A stretch of 64,000 nt of DNA from Nocardiopsis sp. ATB16-24 (GTDB lineage: Bacteria > Actinomycetota > Actinomycetes > Streptosporangiales > Streptosporangiaceae). The position numbers were made by a program, and so were the translations under genes. The stretch lies in NCBI RefSeq assembly GCF_030271535.1, contig NZ_JASCXJ010000005.1:1-64000 (forward strand). Direction: 5' to 3'. Below the pieces are notes generated by a model, which did no database searches, was not told the DNA's origin, and worked only from the letters and a program-made list of their open reading frames with translations. Within the stretch, counting starts at the first letter, position 1; each line of letters opens with the position of its first letter. Shown piece after piece: positions 44,931-55,708 of the stretch.

Positions 44931-45193
44931 GTGTTCCCACCTTTCTCGGCATCGGTTCCGGGCACGCTGCGGAGGCGGCGGGGCCGTGCGCCACCCGTCG
45001 GTGGTGCGGGCTCGGTCTCCGCGTACCCGCAGGGCTCGGCCGCCTCTTCGCCATTACCCGGATGCCAGGACGATATCCACCAGCTACCACCGTGTCCACG
45101 GACACCGGAGCACCGAGGACGGGCCCGCGGGCCCACCGGTCGCAGGTGTGCGCTCTCTCGGCGCCAGGATGCGGTGGGGGCGATGATCTTGCT
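44931..45193. other. Gap before the UspA gene
   Basis: Upstream region of the UspA gene, G+C-rich, with no recognisable gene; the hairpin at 45194-45230 lies at its right edge. Confidence 0.4.
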
Positions 45194-45230
45194 CCCAGCG
45201 TCACTTTCCACGGCCCATAGTGACGCTGGG
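45194..45230. terminator. Hairpin downstream of the ketopantoate reductase-like gene
   Basis: Perfect 12-bp stem CCCAGCGTCACT / AGTGACGCTGGG, 13-nt loop, about 90 bp beyond the leftward stop at 45320. Confidence 0.6.
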
Positions 45231-45319
45231 GCCACTGTCGTCACGCAGGGTCAGGGGACACCTGCCACGCCACCCACTTCGCTTCATGCTCAGACCACGC
45301 ACCCCTTGGAATCACTCAT

Positions 45320-46240
45320 CTAGTCGCGCCCGGCCTCGTACACGCACAGGTGGGTGTAGGCCAGGGAGAACAGGGGTGTGGGCACGCCCAGTTCTCGACC
45401 CCGGGCGACGAGGTCGCCGATGACGTGCTCGGCCTCCACGGGGTTGCCATGGGTCAGGTCCCAGTACAGGGACGTGGTGGTCGCGGCCGTGGTGGTGGCG
45501 ACGAGGGCGTTGGCCCGCTCCCGAGCCTCCTGGTCGGGGGGAAACCCCGAGGCGGTCGCCACGGCGATGGCCTCCTCGAACATCCCGGAGGTGAACTCCT
45601 GTCCTCCGGGGGCGCTGTTGACGCGTCCGATGGGGGCGCGCATCAGGCAGGTGCACGCTCCCAAGGTCGCCAGGAACACCCACTTGTTCCACAGCTGCTG
45701 CCGGATGTCGGTGACCGCCGTGGCCTGGTAGGTCCCGGTGTCCAGTGCGGCGCGCACGTCCTCCAGGGCGAGGACGGGACTCTCGCCCACCGGGCCGAAG
45801 ATCAGCTCGCCCATCGTGCCGATCTCGACGATCTCACCCTCGGCGCCCAACCGTGTCATCACCATGGCGACCCCGCCGTAGACCCGTTCGGCGCCGAAGC
45901 GGTCGACCAGGAGATCGATGTGGCGCATGCCGTTGAGGAAGGGCAGTACCACGGTGCGCGGACCCACGGCCGGGGTCAGGTCCTTCAGCGCGGCGTCGAA
46001 CCCGTACGACTTCACGGTGACGAGGATCAGGTCGTAGCCTGCCTCCAACTGGTCGGCGGTGAGGGCCGACACCGGTACCGCATGGGAGCGTCCGTCCACG
46101 TCGCGGACGACCAGACCGCGCTCACGCAGCGATTCGGCGCGGGCGGGACGCACGAGGAAGTCGACGTTGAGGCCGGCCCGGGCCAGGTGTGCGCCGAAAT
46201 AGCCGCCGACGGCTCCGGCTCCCACGACGAGGATCTTCAT
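45320..46240 (-). CDS. 2-dehydropantoate 2-reductase family protein (ApbA/PanE-like)
   Basis: 306 residues. MKILVVGAGAVGGYFGAHLARAG is the NADP GxGxxG fold, and ILVTVKSYGFDAALKDL holds the conserved Lys of ketopantoate reductases. LWNKWVFLATLGACTCL opens the C-terminal helical domain. Would reduce 2-dehydropantoate or another 2-oxoacid with NADPH. No pan genes are nearby, so a paralogue with different substrate is possible. ATG at 46240 is preceded by GGGAGA. Confidence 0.9.
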   Translation of the reverse strand: MKILVVGAGAVGGYFGAHLARAGLNVDFLVRPARAESLRERGLVVRDVDGRSHAVPVSALTADQLEAGYDLILVTVKSYGFDAALKDLTPAVGPRTVVLPFLNGMRHIDLLVDRFGAERVYGGVAMVMTRLGAEGEIVEIGTMGELIFGPVGESPVLALEDVRAALDTGTYQATAVTDIRQQLWNKWVFLATLGACTCLMRAPIGRVNSAPGGQEFTSGMFEEAIAVATASGFPPDQEARERANALVATTTAATTTSLYWDLTHGNPVEAEHVIGDLVARGRELGVPTPLFSLAYTHLCVYEAGRD

Positions 46241-46733
46241 GTCTCTCCCACTCGGTAGTGCGTGAACAGTGCACAAGGTAGGGCCATGGGATCTGTGGTG
46301 ACAAGGGCGCCGCGGGGCCGTCGCCCCGGGTGCCCCTGTCACCACGAGGACGTATCGGGTGTGGGTTCGCACGTCCCGGGTCGGGCTCGTAGGGCGCCAC
46401 GTCGCCTTGGAGGTGGCCCGCCAGGGCGCTCCGTGCTCTTTGCGTCCCCGCCCGTAGGGGCGCATCGTCCCGGCCCGGGGCGGGGCCTCGGTGTCCACAC
46501 CGGGGCGGAGCGGGGTTCTCAGAGGGCCTGTCCCGGTGTCGGAACATGGAGTTCACCCCAGGTCATGACCTCTTCGGTCTTCGGACGTCGCGCGACCTCC
46601 ACGAGCGCGCCCCGCCTCTGGGGGCGGGGCGCGCATTCACCAGGAGCGCCGGGGCGGACGATCCGGCGCGGTACGACGCGCTCACGGTGGGACCGACTTT
46701 CCGGCTCCGGCGAGGAGAACACGGCTCGTCCCG
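46241..46733. other. Gene-free stretch with a strong hairpin
   Basis: 493 bp with no convincing gene. GCGCGCCCCGCC (46605-46616) and GGCGGGGCGCGC (46623-46634) form a perfect 12-bp stem, probably the terminator for the leftward aminotransferase gene. The promoter of the ketopantoate reductase-like gene must also lie here, but no clear -10/-35 pair was seen. Confidence 0.5.
46605..46634. terminator. Hairpin after the class V aminotransferase gene
   Basis: 12-bp perfect stem with a 6-nt loop (TCTGGG), about 100 bp beyond the leftward stop at 46734. Confidence 0.65.
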
Positions 46734-47930
46734 TCATCCGGCGGGTGTCTTTCCGTCCAGGATGTCCTGGACGAACTCCACTGTGGTGTCCACCTGCTCG
46801 GGCGCGACGAAGTAGTGAGGGGAGGCTCGGACGACCTCTTCCAGCCCGCGGCGCGACATGTCGATCAGCGTCGACGGGGCCCGGCTCACGGTCACCGTGA
46901 CGTTTCTTCGTCGCAGGAGACTCATCACCTCGGAAGCCGGGGTCCCCTCCACACTGAAGGAGACGATCCCCGAATGCCGTTCCCCCAGGTCGTGCACCTG
47001 TACGCCCCGGATCTGCGAGAGACCGTCGCGGAGCCGACCGCTGATGTTCTGGACGGCCGAGTGGATCTCGCGCATCCCCAGTTCCTGGATGTATCGTCCG
47101 GCCGCCACGAGGCCCAGCCGGTCCGCGACACTGTGCTCCCAGAGTTCGAACGACCTGGCGTCGTCGCGCAGGGCCACGCGGTCCTGGGTGATCCACGATC
47201 CGCCCCTGAGGTCGACGTTGTCCCTGATCAGGTTGTGCAGGGTGGACCTTTTGGCGTAGAGGAAACCGGTTCCGCGAGGGCCGCGCACCCATTTGCGGCC
47301 GGTCCCCGTCATGAAGTCGACCTCCAGGTCGTCCGCTCGACAGGGGACCTGGCCGACGGACTGACAGGCGTCCAAAAGGACGTAGGCGCCGACCTCGTGT
47401 GCCGCCCTGGCCACCTCCCGTGCCGAGGTGAGCAGACCGCCGTTGGTCGGTGCGTGCACGAGGGAGACGAGTCTGACGCGTTCGTCGAGCAAGCGGTCGA
47501 GAGCCGGCAGGGAGACGTCACCCGAAGGGAGTGAGGGAACGATGTCCACGCTCGCCCCGACGGACTCCGCCCTGCGCAGGATCGGGATGGCGTTACCCGC
47601 GTACTCGACCTCGGTGATCAGGATGCGGTCGCCCTCGGTCAGCGGGATGGCCTGGAACACGGAGAGCCAGGACCTCGTGGCGCTGTCGCTGAACGCGATC
47701 TCCTCGGGGGCGCATCCCAACAGGTCGGCGAAGACGGAGTAGCCGCTCTCCACCTCCTCGGCCTTCTCCTGGGCGGCCCGGTATCCCCCGACCTTCGCCT
47801 CTCGGCGAAGGTGGTCGACGACGGTGTCGACCACCTGCCTGGGTGGAAGAGACGAACCCGCGCTGTCCAGGAAGATGTGGTCCCCCTGACATCCGGGGGT
47901 GTCGGATGCGGCTGACGCGACGTCGATCAT
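46734..47930 (-). CDS. Class V aminotransferase / cysteine desulfurase-like PLP enzyme
   Basis: 398 residues, fold type I. HIFLDSAGSSLPPRQVVDTV start, VHAPTNGGLLTSAREVARAAH, VLLDACQSVGQVP (PLP-ring Asp/His region) and TGTGRKWVRGPRGTGFLYAKR with PLP lysine K213. Resembles isopenicillin-N-epimerase-like, EgtE-like and selenocysteine-lyase-like members. The classic mobile-loop active-site Cys was not recognised, so desulfurase activity is uncertain. The ATG at 47930 follows GGAAGGAAG; a longer frame to 47981 lacks a site. No biosynthetic partners nearby. Confidence 0.88.
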   Translation of the reverse strand: MIDVASAASDTPGCQGDHIFLDSAGSSLPPRQVVDTVVDHLRREAKVGGYRAAQEKAEEVESGYSVFADLLGCAPEEIAFSDSATRSWLSVFQAIPLTEGDRILITEVEYAGNAIPILRRAESVGASVDIVPSLPSGDVSLPALDRLLDERVRLVSLVHAPTNGGLLTSAREVARAAHEVGAYVLLDACQSVGQVPCRADDLEVDFMTGTGRKWVRGPRGTGFLYAKRSTLHNLIRDNVDLRGGSWITQDRVALRDDARSFELWEHSVADRLGLVAAGRYIQELGMREIHSAVQNISGRLRDGLSQIRGVQVHDLGERHSGIVSFSVEGTPASEVMSLLRRRNVTVTVSRAPSTLIDMSRRGLEEVVRASPHYFVAPEQVDTTVEFVQDILDGKTPAG

Positions 47931-48225
47931 TTTCTGTTCTTCCTTCCGGCTCTGTTCGTCCTGCTGGGGTGGGCGGAGCATCTGCCTTCAGGGTTTCACC
48001 CCCGTTCCTTCGGGGGAACGATGGCGAGATCCCTCCGCACATGTGCGTTCGCGTCCGATGAGGGGGAGGCGCTCTGAGGTCTTCGTCGGTTCCGGCCATC
48101 CCGTTCCCCGAGCGGGGTGGAGGGCTCGGGCGCGTTCGCGGCATGCCCGCGGGCTCGACCGCGCCATGAGGCTCCGTGATCCCGCGGTCGCCCACCACGG
48201 TGGACGGTGGGCTCGGATGGCGGTC
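47931..48225. other. Gap between aminotransferase and CPBP-fusion genes
   Basis: No gene recognised. GCCCACC (48190-48196) and GGTGGGC (48206-48212) make a short hairpin that may end the leftward CPBP-fusion transcript. Confidence 0.4.
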
Positions 48226-50106
48226 TCAGGAGGGGCGATCCTTCGGAGCCGGTTCGACGGGGAACGTTCGGGCGTAGCGTTCGGCCAGGGTGTGGAAGGC
48301 CGCCTTGGGCTCCCAGTGGCCGTCGTCGGGGGAGAGCCCCGACTCCAGCGAGGGCGGACGCACGATCCCGAAGGAGGCCATGTCACAGTCCCGGGTGGGG
48401 TCGGGGGAGTAACGGCAGTCACCCTCGATGAACATGCACACGAACGCCCCGTGCACGTCCTCGGTCTCGAACACGTCCAAAAGCTCGTCGATGTAGTCGG
48501 CCTGCACACGCTCGTCGCGCACGTACCCGCCCCTGACGCGTCGGTCGTCCAGGTCGCTCCAGTCCAGGACGTCCGCCCCCGCGCCGCCCTTTTCGCGGGC
48601 GCCCTGGTAGGAGCAGCAGCCGAACTCGGTGACCACGATCGGCCTGCCGTGGGCGCGGAGCCCACGCAGCCCTTGGCGGTAGCGGCCACGGGTGGAGGCG
48701 TCCAGGTAGTAGTCGACGCCGACGACGTCGAACGGCTCCCAGTCCACGGTCTCCCAGGTACCCGAACCGTAGGTGAGCGGGCCGTGGAAGCGGGCACGGG
48801 CGGTGCCCGTCAGTTTCCGTAGCAGTCGGTCGAGGCGTGCGTTGAACAGGGGGAGCAGAGGAAAGAGCAGTCCCAGGGCCCGGGTGCGCCGTGAGAAGTC
48901 GCGGCCGGGCAGGATTCCGCTGACGAAGAGGCTGAGCTCGCACCCGACGTTGAGGCCGACCCGTTCGGGGTGTTCCCGGCGTAACCGTTCGGCCGCCTGG
49001 GCGGTCCGGTCCAGGAGGGACACGAGTTCCGTGGGGGCCGCGTCGACCGACCGGGGTTGCAACCACACGAACAGTCCCCGCTCCAGGGCCAGACGGGCCG
49101 CTTCCGTCAACCTCGCCGGGTCCTGGCCGAACACGGTCACCGCGGTGCAGTGCAGGTCCTCACCGATCACCCTCATCTCCTCGTCCACCACCTCGGTCCG
49201 CCACCGCTCACGGGTGTGCTGGCCGGGCGCGTACGTGGAACCGACGTCGTACAGGATCCCCTTCTGGACGAGTTCGCGGCGAGGCCTGGGCGCGGGGTGG
49301 GCGGACAGGTCGGAGCCGGTGCCGGGGAGGCGGGGGCCGAGGAGGTGCACGGCCCAGAGCACGACCGGCACCGGCGCGAAGGACAGCAGGGCCTCCCACG
49401 GCCCGGGTGCGCCGGTCGACCCGAGGTCGATTCCCTCGCTCAGGAGGCCCACGGCGGTCAGGGCGGCGCGGGCTGCGACGGCCGTCCAGACCTCGCCGGT
49501 GGTGGTCCGCAGAACGCCGGCGAAGACGCCCAGGAGGAACAGTCCGGCCATGTCTTCGGAGGAGCGGCCGACCAGGGCGGCCGAGACCGTGAACAGGGCG
49601 GCTTGGGCCAGGACGAGCGTCCACCGGGAAAGACTCCGTCCCAGGAGGTGGAGCACATAACCCCGAAAGACCAGTTCCTCGGGGAGCACATGGGCCACCA
49701 ACAGCAACGGCACCATGACGGCGGCGGTCGCCATGGCCTGTGCGAGCACGTCCTTGTCGACGTCGGCCCCGCCCAGGGCCAGGGAGGAGCCGAGCGTGAC
49801 GGCGAGCGCGGCGGTCAGCGGACCCGCCCAGGCCGGAGAGGCGGTGGTGAGCACGAGGGTGCGCATCGGTCGGCGGTCCAGGAAACGGCACGCCGCCCAG
49901 AGCAGAGCCGTCACCGGCCCCAAGGTGAGCAGGCCCCGCGTCAACAAGGCCCAGGGTGAACCGGGGGCTTCGGCCGCATCGGGCGGTGAGCCGGTGGCGA
50001 GGGAGGCGAGCAGGCCCACGAGAGTGACGGACGCGGCCATAAGCAGGGCACGGCCGAGGTGGGACATGCCAGGAGCGGGCGGGTGGTCGGGCGGGCGATC
50101 GGGCAT
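48226..50106 (-). CDS. Fusion of CPBP-family membrane protease-like domain and a TIM-barrel glycosidase-like domain
   Basis: 626 residues. Residues 15-290 are eight or so membrane helices with E143-E144-L-V-F-R148-G, the first CPBP/Rce1 motif. The usual second FxxxH motif is not seen (FTVSAAL instead), so protease activity is uncertain. Residues 300-620 look like a TIM barrel: VGLNVGCELSLFVSG, FDVVGVDYYLD and VVTEFGCCSYQGA resemble the acid/base and nucleophile strands of clan GH-A glycosidases. Such CPBP genes are often labelled abortive infection proteins. TetR gene and a nested dyad lie directly upstream. Confidence 0.8.
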   Translation of the reverse strand: MPDRPPDHPPAPGMSHLGRALLMAASVTLVGLLASLATGSPPDAAEAPGSPWALLTRGLLTLGPVTALLWAACRFLDRRPMRTLVLTTASPAWAGPLTAALAVTLGSSLALGGADVDKDVLAQAMATAAVMVPLLLVAHVLPEELVFRGYVLHLLGRSLSRWTLVLAQAALFTVSAALVGRSSEDMAGLFLLGVFAGVLRTTTGEVWTAVAARAALTAVGLLSEGIDLGSTGAPGPWEALLSFAPVPVVLWAVHLLGPRLPGTGSDLSAHPAPRPRRELVQKGILYDVGSTYAPGQHTRERWRTEVVDEEMRVIGEDLHCTAVTVFGQDPARLTEAARLALERGLFVWLQPRSVDAAPTELVSLLDRTAQAAERLRREHPERVGLNVGCELSLFVSGILPGRDFSRRTRALGLLFPLLPLFNARLDRLLRKLTGTARARFHGPLTYGSGTWETVDWEPFDVVGVDYYLDASTRGRYRQGLRGLRAHGRPIVVTEFGCCSYQGAREKGGAGADVLDWSDLDDRRVRGGYVRDERVQADYIDELLDVFETEDVHGAFVCMFIEGDCRYSPDPTRDCDMASFGIVRPPSLESGLSPDDGHWEPKAAFHTLAERYARTFPVEPAPKDRPS

Positions 50107-50124
50107 GGGCCTTTTTCCGACGTA

Positions 50125-50169
50125 AACTCCGTACGGCGTTCGATCTTACTTCGAACAACGTACGGAGTT
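50125..50169. promoter_or_regulatory. Nested dyad operator between CPBP-fusion and TetR genes
   Basis: Outer 11-bp arms AACTCCGTACG (50125-50135) and CGTACGGAGTT (50159-50169) enclose inner arms GTTCGA (50138-50143) and TCGAAC (50151-50156), centred on TCTTACT. This fits a site for two TetR dimers. It overlaps both promoters, so autoregulation plus control of the fusion gene is likely. Confidence 0.85.
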
Positions 50170-50186
50170 CTAGGGAGGGGACGACG

Positions 50187-50936
50187 GTGGTCCGCGCGCA
50201 CGACCCCGAGGCCACGCTCGCTCTGCTGTGGGACGGGCCGACACGGCCTCGACGCGGCCCACGGCACAACCTCACCGTGGAGGAGATCGTGGACGCGGCC
50301 ACCCGTGTCGCGGAGGAGGAGGGGGTCGGTGCGCTGTCCATGCGCGGGGTCGCCTCCCTGCTCGGCGTGGGCGCGGCCACCCTTTACACTTACGTCCCCG
50401 GCAAGGCCGCGTTGCTGGCGCTGATGGTGGACACGATGATCGGTCGGGCACCCCTGCCGCACACCCGTCCGGGGACCTGGCGGGAGAAGGTCCGGTCCTG
50501 GGCGCACGAGGACCTGCGTTCCTACCGCGAACACCCCTGGTTGATCGAGCTCACCGCCACCGGGCAGCCGGTCGGGCCCCACGCCTTCGCCTGGACCGAC
50601 TCCGCGCTCAGGATCTTCGAGGACACCGGATTGACCGCTCACGAGGCGCTCACCGTCGTGGAGACCGTGGAGGGGTACATCCGAGGGCACGCCGCCAAGG
50701 TGGTCCGGGCCGACCGGTCCCGGGAACGGACGACCCCCGACGGTCGGACGTGGAACACGGTCCAGGAGGCCTTCCTGGTCACACGTGCGGGCGAGGCGGG
50801 CCGTTACCAAGCCATCGAACGTCTGGACACGGACGGCCCCGACCCCGAGGAGGTCTTCGCCCAGGGGCTGGAGTGGCTGCTGGACGGCGTCGAGTCCCGT
50901 GTGCGTACCGCCTCGGAGCCGGGGAAGTCACACTGA
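50187..50936 (+). CDS. TetR/AcrR-family transcriptional regulator
   Basis: 249 residues. Residues 30-75 are the helix-turn-helix: LTVEEIVDAATRVAEEEGVGALSMRGVASLLGVGAATLYTYVPGKAALL. The C-terminal part contains GYIRGHAAKVVRADRSRE, suggesting a TetR_C_11/AcrR-like ligand domain. GTG at 50187 has AGGGAGGGG upstream. It is divergent from the CPBP-fusion gene and probably binds the dyad between them. Ligand unknown. Confidence 0.93.
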   Translation: MVRAHDPEATLALLWDGPTRPRRGPRHNLTVEEIVDAATRVAEEEGVGALSMRGVASLLGVGAATLYTYVPGKAALLALMVDTMIGRAPLPHTRPGTWREKVRSWAHEDLRSYREHPWLIELTATGQPVGPHAFAWTDSALRIFEDTGLTAHEALTVVETVEGYIRGHAAKVVRADRSRERTTPDGRTWNTVQEAFLVTRAGEAGRYQAIERLDTDGPDPEEVFAQGLEWLLDGVESRVRTASEPGKSH

Positions 50937-50940
50937 CGGC

Positions 50941-50981
50941 CACGACCGCCTCCGGAAGGTGTGCCCCCGGAGACGGTCGTG
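50941..50981. terminator. Bidirectional hairpin between TetR gene and argG
   Basis: 15-bp stem with one mismatch (50941-50955 with 50967-50981) between convergent genes. Confidence 0.75.
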
Positions 50982-51041
50982 CGTGATGCGGAGCGAGACG
51001 GACGGGGGCGGTCCCGGTCGGCGCGGCCGCCCCGAGCCCGC

Positions 51042-52523
<1,482 letters not shown>

Positions 52524-52922
52524 TTCGAGGGGCTCTTCGCATGTCCACCGCGGCGGGCGACGTCACCGTGCCGATGCCCGCACCCCCGTCCGGGGCGCGA
52601 CGCCCTCGGGGCAGTGCTCGGAGGGCCCGACCGCGGCGCCTGGGCGCCTGTCCGACCGCTGGCGTGTTCTCTCCATGGAACGGCCCCCGGTTCAAGGCGC
52701 TCCGATGGGTGCGTACGCCAACGAATCACCGACCCCGAAGGAAAGGGGGATTGCGCGGGGCGTCGTGCGCGATGTACGTCTGGTAGTGAGTCGACTACCT
52801 GGGGTGTGCATGGTGTCCATGTATGTTCGCACGCGCTTGTGGAGACCGCGGAGGGAAACGAAGGGCCGGTCCTCGCCCTGCCCTCCGGGCGACCGTCCTC
52901 ACCGGCCTGGGACGGGGACCAC
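52524..52922. other. Gene-free stretch before anmK
   Basis: No reliable gene; an open frame in the anmK register continues upstream but lacks start context. GGTAGT/ACTACC near 52783-52800 is a small dyad. Promoters of anmK must lie here. Confidence 0.35.
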
Positions 52923-54101
52923 GTGATCGTCCTCGGTCTGTCCTCCGGCACCTCCGTGGACGGGATCGACGTCGCCGCCGCGCGCATCGACCTGGACGGC
53001 CCCCTGGTGCTCCTGACCCCGCTGGGACACCGCACCGTGCCCTACTCGACACGACTGCGGCGGGCGATCCGCGACGCACTGCCGCCCGGGTCGGTCACGA
53101 TGGAGGCAGTGTGCCGCCTCGACACCGGCATCGGCCGTGAGTTCGCCGACGCGGCGCGGACCGCGAACGAGGAACTCACTGGAGGGAGGGCCGACCTGGT
53201 CGCCTCCCACGGCCAGACCCTGTTCCACTGGGTCGACGGCACGACGGTGCACGGCACCCTACAGATGGGACAGCCCGCGTGGATCGCCGAGGCCACCGGC
53301 CTGCCCGTCGTCTCGGACCTGAGGGCGGCCGACGTGGCCGCGGGCGGGCACGGTGCACCCCTGGCCGCTCTTTTCGACACCCTCCTGCTCGATGGGCGGG
53401 CGGAACCGGCCGCCGCGCTGAATCTCGGGGGCATGGCCAACGCCACCATCGTGCGGGACGGAGCCCCGCCGCAGGCCTTCGACACAGGACCCGGCAACGC
53501 ACTGATCGACGCCGCGGTGCGCCGGGTGACCAACGGCCGCGCCGACTTCGACGCGGCCGGGACGCTCGCCCGGTCGGGCAGGATCGACCCCACGCTCTTG
53601 GAACACCTGCTCGCCGAGCCGTACTACCGGCTGCCCCCGCCGAAGAGCACCGGACCGGAGCTGTTCGGTCCCGGTCACCTCGACACGGCGTTGAGGCGGG
53701 CCGGTACACCCGACGCCGCCGACCTGTTGGCCACCCTGGTCGAACTCACCGCGGTCTCCGTCGCGGACGCGTTGCGCCCCCACGGGGTGGCCGAGGTGTT
53801 CGCCTCGGGCGGGGGCGTCCGCAACCTCTTCCTCATGGAGCGCCTCGCCGCACGTCTTCGCCCCGCGCGCCTGGACACCTTCGACGCCCTTGGCCTGGAC
53901 GGTGAGGCGAAGGAGGCCTATTTGTTCGCCCTGATCGGCTTCCTGACCTGGCACGGGATCCCCGGTTCCGTGCCCGCGTGCACCGGAGCCCGCCGGGCGT
54001 CGCCGGCAGGACGCATCACCCCCGGAATCAGACCCCTGCGACTCCCCGCACCGGTGGACGTCCTCCCACGACGCCTGCGCGTGGAGGCTCCGGAGACCTG
54101 A
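52923..54101 (+). CDS. anmK: Anhydro-N-acetylmuramic acid kinase
   Basis: 392 residues. VLGLSSGTSVDGIDVAAARID carries the GTSxDGxD ATP motif, LVASHGQTLFHW and NLGGMANATI are conserved strands, and FDTGPGNALIDA provides the anhMurNAc pocket. Phosphorylates 1,6-anhydroMurNAc to MurNAc 6-phosphate in peptidoglycan recycling. GTG at 52923 starts right at the conserved fold with GGGGAC upstream; in-frame sequence extends further 5' but is not protein-like. A symporter gene follows 33 bp later. Confidence 0.95.
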   Translation: MIVLGLSSGTSVDGIDVAAARIDLDGPLVLLTPLGHRTVPYSTRLRRAIRDALPPGSVTMEAVCRLDTGIGREFADAARTANEELTGGRADLVASHGQTLFHWVDGTTVHGTLQMGQPAWIAEATGLPVVSDLRAADVAAGGHGAPLAALFDTLLLDGRAEPAAALNLGGMANATIVRDGAPPQAFDTGPGNALIDAAVRRVTNGRADFDAAGTLARSGRIDPTLLEHLLAEPYYRLPPPKSTGPELFGPGHLDTALRRAGTPDAADLLATLVELTAVSVADALRPHGVAEVFASGGGVRNLFLMERLAARLRPARLDTFDALGLDGEAKEAYLFALIGFLTWHGIPGSVPACTGARRASPAGRITPGIRPLRLPAPVDVLPRRLRVEAPET

Positions 54102-54134
54102 CCCTCCGCCCACCCCGTTCCAGAGAGGCCCACA

Positions 54135-55640
54135 GTGCAACCCATCGACCTCGTGGTCATCGCGGCGTACCTGCTGTGCTCGGCATGGCTCGGGCTGCGG
54201 CTGTCCGGCCGCCAACGCGACACCAAGGACTATTTCATCGGTGACCGGCGACTGCCCTGGTGGGCGGTGTGCCTGTCGGTGGTGGCCACCGAGACCAGCG
54301 CCCTGACCGTGATCAGCATCCCCGGCGTGGCCTACCTCGGCGACGTCACCTTCCTACAGGTCGCGGTCGGCTACATGATCGGTCGCGTGGTCGTCGCCTT
54401 CGTGCTGCTGCCCCGGTACTACCGGGGCGAGATGACCACGGCCTACGCCTACCTCGGGCTGCGCTTCGGTCGCGGTATGCAGAGCACGGCCGCGGTCACG
54501 TTCCTGTTCACCCGGCTGCTCGCCGACGGGGTGCGCCTGTTCGCGGCGGCCATCCCGATGAAGATCGTCCTGGACGCCTACGGGCTGGAAATGTCCTACT
54601 TCGGCATCATCGCCGTGCTCGGCGTGGTGACGGTCCTGTACACCTTCATCGGCGGTATCCGAGCCGTGGTCTGGGTCGACGTGGTCCAGATGGCGCTGTA
54701 CGTGGTCGGCGGCGTGATCGCGCTGAGTCTGATCGTGAGCAGCCTGGACGTGAACTTCCTGGAGGTCGCGGCGGCGGAGGGCAAGACCCGGTTCGTGGAC
54801 TTCACGTCCGATCCGATCTCGGCCCCGTACGCGACGGTGACCGCGGTGCTGGGCGGTGCGCTGCTGTCCACGGCCTCCCACGGCGCCGACCAGATCATCG
54901 TGCAGCGGCTGTTGGGTTGTCGCAGCCTGCGTGACGCGCAGAAGGCGGTGATCGTCAGCGGCGCCGTGGTGTTCTTGCAGTTCGCCCTCTTCCTCACCGT
55001 CGGCCTGGCGCTGTACTCCTACTTCGAGGCCGCCACGATCGAGCAGCTGGGACTGGCCGGCCCCGACGAGCTCTTCCCGGTGTTCATCGTCGAGGGGCTG
55101 CCCGCCGGACTGTCGGGCCTGCTTCTGGCCGGGATCATGGCCAGCGCCATGAGCACCCTGTCCTCGTCGTTGGCCGCGCTGTCGTCCTCGACGATGGCGG
55201 ACCTGTACGAGCGGTTCGTCTCCCGTCCCCTCACCGACGCCCAGGGGCTGCGGCTGGGTCGACTGTTCACCCTCGGCTGGGGACTGGTGTTCATCGGGGC
55301 GGCCGTGATGTTCACCGGCACCGACGACCCTGTGGTCGAGCTCGGCCTGTCGGTGGCGAGTCTGACCTACGGTGGACTGCTCGGCGCGTTCTTCCTGGGA
55401 CTGTGGGTACGCCGGGCGCGTCAGCGGGACGCGATCATCGCCTTCGGCGTCGCGGTGGCGACCATGTCCTGGCTCTTCCTCTTCCAACCCGGGCTCGTCG
55501 GGTTCACCTGGTACACGGCCATCGGCACGTCCATCACGCTCGCTCTGGGCGGACTGCTCTCGCTGCGTCGAGAACGGACTTCCGGCGTGGGGGCGGTGGA
55601 GGGGGAGCTCTCGGCCGAAGGCGAGCAGGAGCGTGCATGA
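54135..55640 (+). CDS. Sodium:solute symporter (SSS) family transporter
   Basis: 501 residues, about 13 membrane helices. DYFIGDRRLPWWAVCLSVVATETSALTVI and GVAYLGDVTFLQ are SSS N-terminal landmarks, and GLLLAGIMASAMSTLSSSLAALSSSTMADLYERF is the sodium-site helix 8 segment. Sequence best fits sialic-acid or sugar-type SSS carriers. GTG at 54135 follows AGAGAGG. Adjacent to anmK, so it may import a muropeptide sugar such as anhydroMurNAc or MurNAc; that is inference. Confidence 0.92.
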   Translation: MQPIDLVVIAAYLLCSAWLGLRLSGRQRDTKDYFIGDRRLPWWAVCLSVVATETSALTVISIPGVAYLGDVTFLQVAVGYMIGRVVVAFVLLPRYYRGEMTTAYAYLGLRFGRGMQSTAAVTFLFTRLLADGVRLFAAAIPMKIVLDAYGLEMSYFGIIAVLGVVTVLYTFIGGIRAVVWVDVVQMALYVVGGVIALSLIVSSLDVNFLEVAAAEGKTRFVDFTSDPISAPYATVTAVLGGALLSTASHGADQIIVQRLLGCRSLRDAQKAVIVSGAVVFLQFALFLTVGLALYSYFEAATIEQLGLAGPDELFPVFIVEGLPAGLSGLLLAGIMASAMSTLSSSLAALSSSTMADLYERFVSRPLTDAQGLRLGRLFTLGWGLVFIGAAVMFTGTDDPVVELGLSVASLTYGGLLGAFFLGLWVRRARQRDAIIAFGVAVATMSWLFLFQPGLVGFTWYTAIGTSITLALGGLLSLRRERTSGVGAVEGELSAEGEQERA

Positions 55641-55651
55641 GAGCCGGTACG

Positions 55652-55702
55652 GCGTGCCGCCGCCTCCCCTCGTGTCGGACGTGGCGGAAGACGGCGGCAC
55701 GC
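55652..55702. terminator. Long-loop hairpin between symporter and VOC genes
   Basis: 11-bp perfect arms GCGTGCCGCCG (55652-55662) and CGGCGGCACGC (55692-55702), 29-nt loop, between convergent genes. Confidence 0.55.
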
Positions 55703-55708
55703 GAGGCC

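Noticed and set aside
46734-47930. Cysteine desulfurase (IscS/SufS) call
   Set aside because: PLP lysine present but the active-site Cys loop of IscS/SufS was not recognised and no Fe-S genes are adjacent.
48226-50106. Phage abortive-infection system
   Set aside because: The label comes only from the CPBP family name; no toxin, phage gene or defence island neighbours were seen.
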